64,000 bases of DNA, taken from Bacteroidota bacterium. Lineage in GTDB: Bacteria; Bacteroidota; Bacteroidia; Palsa-965. The position numbers and the translations under genes are program-made. The notes under the pieces were generated by a model that was not told the DNA's origin, did no database searches, and saw only the letters and a program-made list of their open reading frames with translations. Of the stretch, positions 28,145 to 36,601 are shown piece after piece; position 1 is the first letter of the stretch, and the number at the start of each line of letters is the position of its first letter. The stretch is taken from positions 186,001 to 250,000 of the forward strand of contig JADBYT010000010.1 in assembly GCA_020402865.1 (NCBI GenBank), in the 5' to 3' direction.

Positions 28145-28150
28145 TTCATC

Positions 28151-28570
28151 ATGTTTGGAAAACGTACCACACTTGCCGCAGGCATTCTAATGCTTAGTCT
28201 TGCCTTCCTGCCATCCTGTGCGCCGGAAGAAACACCCGACCCTGCCGATGAGCGGGATAAATTTGTGGACGGCTGGAATGTGGCCGAAAACAGCTCACAG
28301 GCTGGCACCAGCAACTACGTGGTGCTCATCAGCAAATCAACCACGAACTCCTCGGAAGTGCTGCTGGAGAATTTTTACGATCTCGGCAACCAGCACAAAG
28401 CTCGCATGAGCGTGAGCGGAAATACCCTCACCATACCGCAGCAAACCCTTAACGGAAACCAGCTCAGCGGTTCGGGCACACTTTCCGGTAACAATACATT
28501 TACACTCACCTACACAGTAAACAACGGAACTACCATTGACAATTGTACGGCCACCTGTACACGTCAATAA
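28151..28570 (+). CDS. Small lipoprotein of unknown function
   Basis: 139 aa from ATG 28151; an in-frame TTG at 28142 is less likely. Lipobox LAFLPSC with Cys near residue 23, followed by an acidic linker (APEETPDPADERDKF). The mature part is a small beta-rich domain with alternating Thr/Ser/Asn and two Cys near the C-terminus, resembling lipocalin-like or META-type folds; not assigned. Stop is 36 nt before the TPR gene. Confidence 0.7.
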   Translation: MFGKRTTLAAGILMLSLAFLPSCAPEETPDPADERDKFVDGWNVAENSSQAGTSNYVVLISKSTTNSSEVLLENFYDLGNQHKARMSVSGNTLTIPQQTLNGNQLSGSGTLSGNNTFTLTYTVNNGTTIDNCTATCTRQ

Positions 28571-28605
28571 CTCCAATCCCTCCATACTTAACCAAACGCT
28601 ACCTG

Positions 28606-29796
28606 ATGTTTAAAAAAATTTCAGCACTATTCATTGGCATCCTGCTGTTTACAGGCCTGTCGGCTCAATATGCGGCAGCTGATGCAAAAAAAATCGAGAA
28701 GTCGAAAGAATATTTCAAAAAAGGGAAATACGATAAAGCAGTCACTACGCTGGCTAAAGTGCAGGCTAATCCCAGCTATCTCTATGATAATTCCATCTGG
28801 GATCTGCGTGTACTTTATGAGTACATCCGCTATAAAGTGCAATACAATACCGACATGCAGGAGCTGATCCGCAAAGCGAACAGCCCGAAAACCTATACGG
28901 TAAACGTGGATAAACTCAAGTTTGTACAGTACAATATTGAGATGATTGCACAATGCAAACTGGCTACCCTGCTTTGCGAAAAACAAGGTCTTGCATCCAC
29001 TATCCTGTTCGACGAACTGGTGGCCACAAAAGTGGATACGGCTGTTTCCGATGATGCCCGCTCGGCCTACCGGCAAGGGGATGAAGAATACAGTCAGGAA
29101 AACTGGAGTGCAGCCATTAAGCAATATCAAAAAGCCCTGCGCGAAGACAGCACTTACTACAATGCCACAGTAAGTATTGCCATGGCCTACGAGAAAATGG
29201 AGGAGTGGGAAAAAGCGGCCAATTGGTACGAAAAATCAAAACGGATGCAGCCCACCCGCACAAAACCTTACTCCGGTCTTATCGAAGCCTACTCGAAACT
29301 GAAGCGGTGGGATGATGCCTATAATGCCTGCGTGGAAGGTATCATCAATTATCCCGACAACGATTATTTCGAGTCGCTGGGTGAAATCTGCGAGAAGCAA
29401 GGCAAGAGTTTCAACCGCCACTGGATGTCGCGCACCTACCTGCCCAACCGCATGAACACCAATCAGGAAGCTGCCAGCAAAGAGCCCTGGTCGTTTTACC
29501 GCACCGCAAAAGATAAAATTGTGGACAATTGCAACGACGACGGTGTAATCAATAAATCAACAGAGCTTACCAACCAGAAATACATGGAAGTGTATAGCTG
29601 GGAATATATGCTCAAGAAAGATGATTCTGACGAAAAAGAGTTTGGCTTTGCCCGTAAAATGGAGAAAGAAGGTTACCTCGACTGCTATGTATTTGTGAGC
29701 ATGTATCACGTAAACTTCCGCGAGCAGTATCAGGATTTTTCGAAGAATAATGCTGATCGTATCCGTACGTATATAAATACGCAGTTAGTAAAGTAA
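28606..29796 (+). CDS. Exported TPR-repeat protein
   Basis: 396 aa from ATG 28606. Signal peptide (ISALFIGILLFTGLSA-Q), then a lysine-rich start and several TPR motifs: one near residues 28-60 (SKEYFKKGKYDKAVTTLA) and a run at about 165-260 (YRQGDEEYSQENWSAAIKQY and following). The C-terminal 120 residues are not repeat-like. Probably a periplasmic scaffold; it resembles TPR components common in Bacteroidota envelope systems but cannot be named. It ends at a strong bidirectional terminator shared with pheT. Confidence 0.78.
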   Translation: MFKKISALFIGILLFTGLSAQYAAADAKKIEKSKEYFKKGKYDKAVTTLAKVQANPSYLYDNSIWDLRVLYEYIRYKVQYNTDMQELIRKANSPKTYTVNVDKLKFVQYNIEMIAQCKLATLLCEKQGLASTILFDELVATKVDTAVSDDARSAYRQGDEEYSQENWSAAIKQYQKALREDSTYYNATVSIAMAYEKMEEWEKAANWYEKSKRMQPTRTKPYSGLIEAYSKLKRWDDAYNACVEGIINYPDNDYFESLGEICEKQGKSFNRHWMSRTYLPNRMNTNQEAASKEPWSFYRTAKDKIVDNCNDDGVINKSTELTNQKYMEVYSWEYMLKKDDSDEKEFGFARKMEKEGYLDCYVFVSMYHVNFREQYQDFSKNNADRIRTYINTQLVK

Positions 29797-29810
29797 TTAA
29801 ATATTCTTAT

Positions 29811-29850
29811 ATAACAACGGCTGTCATTTTGCAATGACAGCCGTTGTTAT
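29811..29850. terminator. Bidirectional terminator between the TPR gene and pheT
   Basis: Perfect 18-bp stem: ATAACAACGGCTGTCATT (29811-29828), loop TTGC, and its complement to 29850. Confidence 0.85.
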
Positions 29851-29868
29851 TTTATCGCGAAGCAGATT

Positions 29869-32352
29869 TTATGAACGAATTACTGCGCCCAGTTTTTCCG
29901 TAAAGGCTTTGGTCAGTTTTTCCATTACCTTTTCAATTTGCTTATCGGTAAGCGTAGCGTTTTCATCTTGCAGGATGAAGCTGAGCGCATATGATTTTTT
30001 GTCGCTGCCTAATTTTTCACCTTCATACACATCAAACAGGTTTACGCTGCGCAGTAATTGTTTTTCGGTTTGCAGGGCAAGCTGTTCGAGATCGCGGTAG
30101 TTTACCTGTTTGCTGATTACGAGTGCAAGATCACGGCGCACGGCGGGGAACTTGGGCACTTCGGTGAAGCGTATGGCGGGAGTTTTAGCTATAGTTTGCA
30201 GCAGTGCATTCCAGTTGAATGCGGCGTAAAACACTTCGCCTGATGTTTCGGTGCTTTTCAGATGCGCGGTGCGCACACGTCCGTAGCGCACCACTTCAGT
30301 TTTGCGGTTGAGCAGTACAACGCCTTCGGCCAGCAGGGTGTCGTTTTGCAGTGCTTCGGCTTTTAGCTCCTGTACGCCTGTGCGTGCGAGAATTTGATCA
30401 ACAGCAGTTTTAAGGTCGCTGAAAGTTACATTGCCTTTGGTGTGGTTCCAGCTTTCGGTGTGGCGGCCTCCGGTGAGCCAAAGCCCAAGCTGAAATTCCT
30501 CGTGATAAGGCAAACGACCGGGGCCTGCCGTTTCGGTCAAACGACTGTACACTGAACCAAATTCGAACAGGCGTAAATCAGCTGCTTTGCGGTTCTGGTT
30601 GTAGGTAATGGTTTCGAGTCCGCCAAAGAGCAGTGTACGGCGCAGAATACCGAGATCACTGCTGAGGGGATTGAGCAGCGCCACATTACCAGCCGCCATA
30701 CCTTCTATACCATCGGTGTAGGCGGCGCGGGTGAGTGAGTTATTGAGCATTTCGATAAATCCGGCAGCCACCAGCATTTCGCTGATTCGTTCGCGCAGTT
30801 GTTCGCCGTCGGGCTTTTTGCTCCACGAGAGTGAGCTTTTCACCTGTTCGGGAAAGTCGATGTTGTTATAGCCGTAAATGCGCAGAACTTCTTCTACCAC
30901 ATCGGCTTCGCGTGTAACATCTACTTTAAACGGCGGCACGGCCAGCAGCAGCGTATCGTTGCCGGTGCTTTCAATTTCCATACCCAGCGCCTCAATGATA
31001 CGCTTGATGGTGTTCCGGTCGATGGATTTGCCAATAAGTGTATCGCAACGGTTGTAGGTAAATGCAATTTCTACCGGCTGCACGGGTTGCGGATAGATAT
31101 CAACCGGAGCAGTAATTACTTCGGCGCCTGCAAGCTCCTGAAGCAGCCACACGGCACGTTCAAGCGCACGAATCACCATATCGGGGTCAGTCCCGCGTTC
31201 GAAGCGGAACGACGAATCGGTTTTCAGGCCGAGGCGCTTGGCGGTTTTGCGCACATGCACCGCATCGAAGTAAGCACTTTCGAGAAAAATTTCGGTGGTA
31301 GCTTCGGTCACACCCGAGTGCAAACCGCCGAATACACCGGCAATGCACATGGGCGCAGCGGCATCGCAAATCATCAGATCCTGCTCATGCAGTTTACGTT
31401 CGTTACCATCAAGTGTAACAAATGTTTCGCCGGCAGCAGCTTTGCGTACCACAATGCCTTTGCCAGCAATTTGTGCAGCATCAAACGCATGCAGGGGCTG
31501 ACCAAGTTCGTGCAGCACGTAGTTGGTAATGTCCACCACGTTGTTGATGGGTCGCAGACCAATGGCGCGTAAACGCTGCTGCATCCATTCGGGCGAAGGC
31601 TTTACGGTAATGTTTGTGAGATGAATGCCGGCATAGCGTGCGCAGGCTTCAGGGTTGGCTACTTGAACAGTAACCGGCGATGCGGGCAGTTCATCGGTAA
31701 ACGAAAACACTTCGGGAAAACGCAGCGCAGCCGGTTCGGCAAGCGGATTATTGCGCAACTCCTGCGCCAGAAAAACGGCGTTGAGATCACGGGCCACACC
31801 GTAGTGCGAAGCCGCATCAGCGCGGTTGGGCGTAAGACCGATTTCGAAAACTTCTTCGGTTTCCAAGCCAAAATACTCAGCCGCTGGCGTTCCGGGCACC
31901 GCCGAAGCATCCAGCACCATAATACCGGCATGCGACTGGCCGAGACCAATTTCATCTTCGGCGCAGATCATGCCTTCGGAAAGCTCGCCGCGTATTTTAG
32001 ATTTTTTTATTTCAAAAGGTTCGCCGCTTACGGGATGCACTGTAGTACCAACCACAGCCACAATTACCTTTTGGCCGGCGGCCACGTTAGGCGCACCACA
32101 CACAATGGAAAGAAGCTGCTCAGCCCCCACATTTACGGAAGTGAGCGAAAGTTTATCGGCATTGGGATGTTTCGCACAGCTGATTACTTCACCCACTACT
32201 AAACCGCGCAGGCCGCCGGGGATACGCTCAAAGGGCTCCACGCTTTCTACTTCAAGACCGCAACCGGTGAGTAAAACAGAAAGTTCCTGAGCAGTACGGT
32301 TCGTTTCGGTTTCGGGCAGATAGTCCCGAAGCCAGGTATAGGCTATTTTCAT
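29869..32352 (-). CDS. pheT: Phenylalanyl-tRNA synthetase beta subunit
   Basis: 827 aa, normal bacterial length. Domains in order: N-terminal tRNA-binding OB domain (about 40-150, with GLVVGEVISCAKHPNADKL), B3/B4 editing domain (about 215-390; GVFGGLHSGVTEATTEIFLESAYF), B5 domain (about 405-480), catalytic-like core, and the C-terminal ferredoxin-fold anticodon-binding domain (last 95 residues; FPAVRRDLALVI). With PheS (not in the window) it charges tRNA-Phe. Stands alone, with a consensus -7 box 18 nt before the ATG. Confidence 0.97.
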   Translation of the reverse strand: MKIAYTWLRDYLPETETNRTAQELSVLLTGCGLEVESVEPFERIPGGLRGLVVGEVISCAKHPNADKLSLTSVNVGAEQLLSIVCGAPNVAAGQKVIVAVVGTTVHPVSGEPFEIKKSKIRGELSEGMICAEDEIGLGQSHAGIMVLDASAVPGTPAAEYFGLETEEVFEIGLTPNRADAASHYGVARDLNAVFLAQELRNNPLAEPAALRFPEVFSFTDELPASPVTVQVANPEACARYAGIHLTNITVKPSPEWMQQRLRAIGLRPINNVVDITNYVLHELGQPLHAFDAAQIAGKGIVVRKAAAGETFVTLDGNERKLHEQDLMICDAAAPMCIAGVFGGLHSGVTEATTEIFLESAYFDAVHVRKTAKRLGLKTDSSFRFERGTDPDMVIRALERAVWLLQELAGAEVITAPVDIYPQPVQPVEIAFTYNRCDTLIGKSIDRNTIKRIIEALGMEIESTGNDTLLLAVPPFKVDVTREADVVEEVLRIYGYNNIDFPEQVKSSLSWSKKPDGEQLRERISEMLVAAGFIEMLNNSLTRAAYTDGIEGMAAGNVALLNPLSSDLGILRRTLLFGGLETITYNQNRKAADLRLFEFGSVYSRLTETAGPGRLPYHEEFQLGLWLTGGRHTESWNHTKGNVTFSDLKTAVDQILARTGVQELKAEALQNDTLLAEGVVLLNRKTEVVRYGRVRTAHLKSTETSGEVFYAAFNWNALLQTIAKTPAIRFTEVPKFPAVRRDLALVISKQVNYRDLEQLALQTEKQLLRSVNLFDVYEGEKLGSDKKSYALSFILQDENATLTDKQIEKVMEKLTKAFTEKLGAVIRS

Positions 32353-32369
32353 GATCTAATTTAGAGCCT

Positions 32370-32377
32370 CAAAAGTA
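32370..32377 (-). promoter_or_regulatory. -7 element TACTTTTG of pheT
   Basis: Exact TAnnTTTG match on the minus strand, 18 nt before the pheT ATG; no clear -33 box. Confidence 0.45.
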
Positions 32378-32434
32378 GGAATTTGTAGGGTTTCACGGGA
32401 AACTGTACCTTGTAATCTTCAAAATATTATTCAA

Positions 32435-33094
32435 ATGATACGCCTGTTTACTTTTCGTCTCCCCTTCTTTTACCTTCTTCTCCTTGTTACGTTTGTTCAA
32501 TCCTGCAGCATTCAGAAACGTCGTTACCGTGATGGATTTTATATTGAGCGCCATTCACTTATTCGCGAACATAATCGCACCGTTTCAGCTAAAAATGCCG
32601 ATTCGCTGGACGACGCTTCGCCTGTTAAGCCAACCAGTCACACAGAAAACACATCCGAAACAGCATCACCCGAAACACCTGCAAATTCTACCACATACAA
32701 TCAGGTATCAATACGTGAATCAGCGCACGTGCCCGATACATTTATTGTAGAGGAAGAGCAGGGAAATGAATTAAGTCCCAAACAACGCATCAAACACCTG
32801 CTTAAATACAATAAAGATCCCGAAGGCTTACCCATTGTGCCTCCGCTTGAAACAGCAAATACATTTATGATAATCGGCTTGGCTACTTTGGTACTGAGCG
32901 GCATAGGCCCTTTTTTCGCATTTATTTCACTTATTCTGCTGTGGGTTGCCTATGCCCGGCTCCGCAATGCACCCGAAGGCACCTACAGCCCTGACAATTA
33001 CCTGTTAGTCCGGCGTACATTCTGGATTTCCTTTGCCTGTATGATGCTGCCTGTTTTGCTATTTGGAATTATCCTCCTCTTAATATTTCTGTAA
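32435..33094 (+). CDS. Lipoprotein with two C-terminal membrane helices
   Basis: 219 aa. N-terminal lipobox LVTFVQSC (Cys25), a Ser/Thr/Glu-rich disordered stretch to about residue 130, then two hydrophobic segments (about 147-170 and 197-218) separated by a basic loop. The architecture resembles lipoproteins of Bacteroidota with a DUF4190-like helical hairpin; that name is uncertain. Isolated between divergent pheT and the DUF2723 gene. Confidence 0.65.
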   Translation: MIRLFTFRLPFFYLLLLVTFVQSCSIQKRRYRDGFYIERHSLIREHNRTVSAKNADSLDDASPVKPTSHTENTSETASPETPANSTTYNQVSIRESAHVPDTFIVEEEQGNELSPKQRIKHLLKYNKDPEGLPIVPPLETANTFMIIGLATLVLSGIGPFFAFISLILLWVAYARLRNAPEGTYSPDNYLLVRRTFWISFACMMLPVLLFGIILLLIFL

Positions 33095-33134
33095 ACACAA
33101 CCCACACACTTATCAGCGCACCTGCCATACTGAG

Positions 33135-33142
33135 TATATTTG
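33135..33142 (+). promoter_or_regulatory. -7 element TATATTTG of the DUF2723 gene
   Basis: Exact TAnnTTTG match ending 4 nt before ATG 33146 and 10 nt before ATG 33152; short-leader or leaderless start. Confidence 0.45.
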
Positions 33143-33145
33143 TGC

Positions 33146-36100
33146 ATGTCAATGACAGTTTACCCTCACCAGCGACTGCACCGGTTTACGGCCTGGATTG
33201 TATTTCTGATTGCTTTTATTGTTTACGCACGCACGGTAGAAGACACAGCCAGTTTCTGGGATTGCGGTGAATACATTGCCTGTGCATGGGGCATTGAAGT
33301 GGGGCATCCGCCCGGAGCGCCGCTGTTTCTGCTACTTGGACGCCTTGCGGGTTTGCTTTCATTCGGCAATACCGGGCATGTGGCATTACTCATCAATCTG
33401 CTTTCGGCGCTGGCCAGTGCATTTACTATATTCTTTTTGTATCTGAGCATTGCAGCACTTGCCCGCAAAGCGGCCGGTAAACGCGCAGACCGTTATCAAA
33501 CTCCGCTGCTACAATACCTGCCGCTGCTGGCGGGCGCAATTGGGGCACTCTCGTTTGCATTTACCGATACGTTCTGGTTCTCGGCAGTGGAGGGTGAAGT
33601 GTATGCGCTTTCGTCGCTGTTTACGGCTATTGTGGTGTGGGGCATGCTGCGCTGGGAAGCAGTGGCCGGCGAACCCGGCGCTGATCGCTGGTTGGTGTTT
33701 ATTGCTTACATGATCGGCCTTTCGGTTGGCGTGCATCTGCTTAACCTGCTTTGTATTCCGGCGCTGGTATTTATCTGGTATTTCAGAACCTACACCCATG
33801 TTACACGACTTGGTCTGCTGCTGGCGGGAAGTGCCTCACTGCTGCTGCTGGGGGGGATTCAGAATGTGCTGATTCCGGGTGTGGTGAACTTGTGCGGAAA
33901 AACAGAATTGTTTTTTGTGAATGAGCTGAACTTACCGTTCAACAGTGGCACCATTTTTTATTTTGCACTGCTTACTGTTTTGCTTGCAGGTGGCATCCTT
34001 TTTACACAGCTGCGCAGATACAGGGTGCTTAACACTTCGTTGCTTGCACTTACTACGCTGCTCATCGGCTATTCGAGTTTCTTTATTCTCATTATCCGCG
34101 CGCAGGCTTCACCGCCAATTAACGAAGGCAACACCTCCAATGCCGTAAGCCTGCTTTCGTACCTCAACCGCGAGCAATACGGCGACTGGCCGCTGCTTTA
34201 CGGACGCACCTACGCCACTCCGCTTGATGCGGAAAAGCCGTGGGTTGACGCAAATCCTGTTTATGCGCGCGATGAACGCACAGGGAAATATATCATCAGT
34301 TTCAGCGGAAAAGCAGCGGTAGCCAACTACGACGACCGCGCCAGCATGTTTTTCCCGCGTATGTGGAGCTCCGGACACGCCCAGGCGTACAAAAGTTTTA
34401 CGGGTGAACCTGCAGACAGTGCAGATGTAAGTTTAACCGGCAATGGCGGCGAGTATGTGAAAATTCCGTCTCAGGGACAAAACATGAAATACTTCTGGGG
34501 ACAGCAGATTGGCTGGATGTACACGCGCTATTTCATGTGGAATTTTGTGGGCCGACAAAACGACCACGCCAGCAGTGGTAATGATGCCGAAGGCAATGTG
34601 CGCTGGAGTATGCGCAAAGATGACGTGCGCAAAGGCCAACACTTTATGCCGCAGGCGCAGCGAAATAACAAAGCGTCAAATTTCTATTTCTACATTCCGC
34701 TGCTGCTGGGCTTGCTGGGTATTGTTTGGCATTTCAAAGTTTCCTCCCGCGATGGATTTATCACACTGCTGCTGTTTTTGTTTACCGGACTTGCCATTGC
34801 AGTTTATCTGAACATGACGCCGTGGCAGCCGCGCGAACGTGACTATGCGTTTGTGGGTTCTTTTTATGCCTGGGCATTCTGGATCGGGCTTGGTGTGTTT
34901 CCGTTGTTCGAATGGATACACACAATGCTGAAAAAAATTCCGGCTGCATTAAGCGTTACATTAGTTGTATCGATGCTTTCGCCGGTAATTTTGCTGCAAC
35001 AGAATTACGACGATCATAACCGATCGGGACGCACCGCAGCGCGCGATTTTGCCATCAACCTGCTCGAATCGTGCGCTGAGAATGCGATATTAATTACGTA
35101 TGCCGACAACGACACATTTACGCTCTGGTTTGCGCAGGAAGTGCTTGGCATACGACGCGATGTGCGGGTAGTGTGCCTCTCGCTGCTGCAAAACGACTGG
35201 TACATCGACCAGATGAAACGCCGGCAATATACTTCGGCGCCGCTGCCTATCAGCATGCAGCACCACCACTACAAACAAGGCAAGCGCGATTACGTAAATA
35301 TTGATCCGCGCACCATACTTCCCATGCGGGCCGACAGCATTATTGCCTACGCCACCAGCACACGTAAAGGCGAATTTCGCATTGACAGTTACGGCGACAC
35401 AAGCAGCATCATTCCGGCTCAGGCGGCCTACCTGCCTGTAAACAAAACTGCGTATGCAAAGCAGGCCGGCCTCAGCACATCAGAAATGCAGGCGGCACAC
35501 GATACTATTGTGTGGTCATTCTCAAACAGCTACATGATGAAAGACCAGCTTGTGGTGCTTGACATTCTTGCGCATCACAACTGGGAGCGGCCGGTGTACT
35601 TTGCACCCGGCATGCCCGGTTCGGCCTACAGCGGATTGAACGACTATCTGCAAGCCGAAGGGCTGGCGTGGCGCCTCACTCCTTTCTTTCATCCCGACGC
35701 CGACCGCAACCTGACGACTGATCCGGCCTGTGCCACTTCAAAAACATTTACACTGTTTCAACAGAAGTTTGGCTGGGGCGGTTTGAAAAACGAACGCGTG
35801 TATGCCGACGAAACCGTGGAACGCATGTTTTGCTCTCCCATGCGCAGCATGTGTGCCGTGGCTGCCGAGGTGCTGATGCGTGAAAACAAACCGGAACAGG
35901 CCGCTCAACTTATTGCACAATGCATAGAAGAAATTCCGCACACACAAACCCCGCCCGATGAATACTGGACTGCCCTTACTGCTGTGGCGTTTGCAAGCGG
36001 CAACGATGCGCTGGCTGAAAAAATGACACGTATTTCGCTCACGCACGCCGTAGAAAGTTTGCGCTGGTATTCGTTTATGCACATCCCGCCTTATGATCGT

Positions 36101-36280
36101 TATGAGCAGCAGGCTACGTTGCAGAAATTATACGAGCTTGCGCTGCTTGCGGGCAACGAAAAACTGGCCGATGAAATTTACACTACGGCTGCGCCGTATG
36201 TGGAGCTTGGGTTACCGCAGGAGATGACGCCGGGAGTAGATAGTTTGCGGGATAAGGATAGTTTGGATTCGTTGAGGTAG
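33146..36280 (+). CDS. DUF2723-family membrane protein (protein O-mannosyltransferase-like)
   Basis: 1044 aa from ATG 33146 (ATG 33152 also possible). The N-terminal part has multiple membrane helices with the DUF2723 signature DTASFWDCGEYI followed by HPPGAPLFLLLGR, where acidic residues in the first loop are typical of GT-C glycosyltransferases. Further helices extend to about residue 620, then a large soluble domain with TPR-like helices at the end. Members are thought to move sugars from polyprenyl donors onto exported proteins, fitting Bacteroidota O-glycosylation (family knowledge, not shown here). Convergent with recG across the tandem-repeat region. Confidence 0.85.
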   Translation: MSMTVYPHQRLHRFTAWIVFLIAFIVYARTVEDTASFWDCGEYIACAWGIEVGHPPGAPLFLLLGRLAGLLSFGNTGHVALLINLLSALASAFTIFFLYLSIAALARKAAGKRADRYQTPLLQYLPLLAGAIGALSFAFTDTFWFSAVEGEVYALSSLFTAIVVWGMLRWEAVAGEPGADRWLVFIAYMIGLSVGVHLLNLLCIPALVFIWYFRTYTHVTRLGLLLAGSASLLLLGGIQNVLIPGVVNLCGKTELFFVNELNLPFNSGTIFYFALLTVLLAGGILFTQLRRYRVLNTSLLALTTLLIGYSSFFILIIRAQASPPINEGNTSNAVSLLSYLNREQYGDWPLLYGRTYATPLDAEKPWVDANPVYARDERTGKYIISFSGKAAVANYDDRASMFFPRMWSSGHAQAYKSFTGEPADSADVSLTGNGGEYVKIPSQGQNMKYFWGQQIGWMYTRYFMWNFVGRQNDHASSGNDAEGNVRWSMRKDDVRKGQHFMPQAQRNNKASNFYFYIPLLLGLLGIVWHFKVSSRDGFITLLLFLFTGLAIAVYLNMTPWQPRERDYAFVGSFYAWAFWIGLGVFPLFEWIHTMLKKIPAALSVTLVVSMLSPVILLQQNYDDHNRSGRTAARDFAINLLESCAENAILITYADNDTFTLWFAQEVLGIRRDVRVVCLSLLQNDWYIDQMKRRQYTSAPLPISMQHHHYKQGKRDYVNIDPRTILPMRADSIIAYATSTRKGEFRIDSYGDTSSIIPAQAAYLPVNKTAYAKQAGLSTSEMQAAHDTIVWSFSNSYMMKDQLVVLDILAHHNWERPVYFAPGMPGSAYSGLNDYLQAEGLAWRLTPFFHPDADRNLTTDPACATSKTFTLFQQKFGWGGLKNERVYADETVERMFCSPMRSMCAVAAEVLMRENKPEQAAQLIAQCIEEIPHTQTPPDEYWTALTAVAFASGNDALAEKMTRISLTHAVESLRWYSFMHIPPYDRYEQQATLQKLYELALLAGNEKLADEIYTTAAPYVELGLPQEMTPGVDSLRDKDSLDSLR

Positions 36281-36361
36281 TTTTTTTTGTGTGTGTTTGG
36301 GGTAGGATGTTTTTTTTGGGGGGGGCGACGGATTATGTTGGCGGCTGTATTGTGGAGTTTT

Positions 36362-36530
36362 TACTATAGCGCTGTACTTTGGTGCTGTACTTTGGCGGTG
36401 TACTATGGCACTGTACTATGGCGCTGTACTATGGCGCTGTACTATGGCGCGGTACTATGGCGCTGTACTATGGCGCTGTACTATGGCACTGTACTATGGC
36501 GCTGTACTATGGCACTGTACTATGGCGCGA
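36362..36530 (+). repeat. Tandem repeat: 13 copies of a 13-bp unit (TACTATGGCGCTG)
   Basis: Units begin at 36362, 36375, 36388 and every 13 bp to 36518. The first three and the last are most diverged; the central copies differ at one or two positions (GCGCTG, GCACTG, GCGCGG). Because 13 is not a multiple of 3 and no unit creates a stop, all three forward frames stay open and each reads the same 13-residue cycle (ALYYGAVLWRCTM). No promoter or start context supports translation. It fills most of the convergent gap 36281-36601; before it lie only homopolymer runs of T and G. Confidence 0.85.
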
Positions 36531-36576
36531 GCATCGCGCCATTACGGGGATCTGCTGTGGTGCGAGCATCGCGCCA
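36524..36576. repeat. Two copies of a GC-rich hairpin beside the tandem repeat
   Basis: GGCGCGA-GCA-TCGCGCC (36524-36540) is a perfect 7-bp hairpin. A second copy, GGTGCGA-GCA-TCGCGCC (36559-36575), differs by one base in the left arm and keeps a G-T pair. They adjoin the last 13-bp unit, on the 3' side of both flanking genes. Confidence 0.65.
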
Positions 36577-36601
36577 GGAGTGGGGCTTGCGGGATATTTC
36601 C

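Noticed and set aside
36362-36530. The repeat as a CRISPR array
   Set aside because: Units are adjacent 13-mers without spacers, and no cas gene is present.
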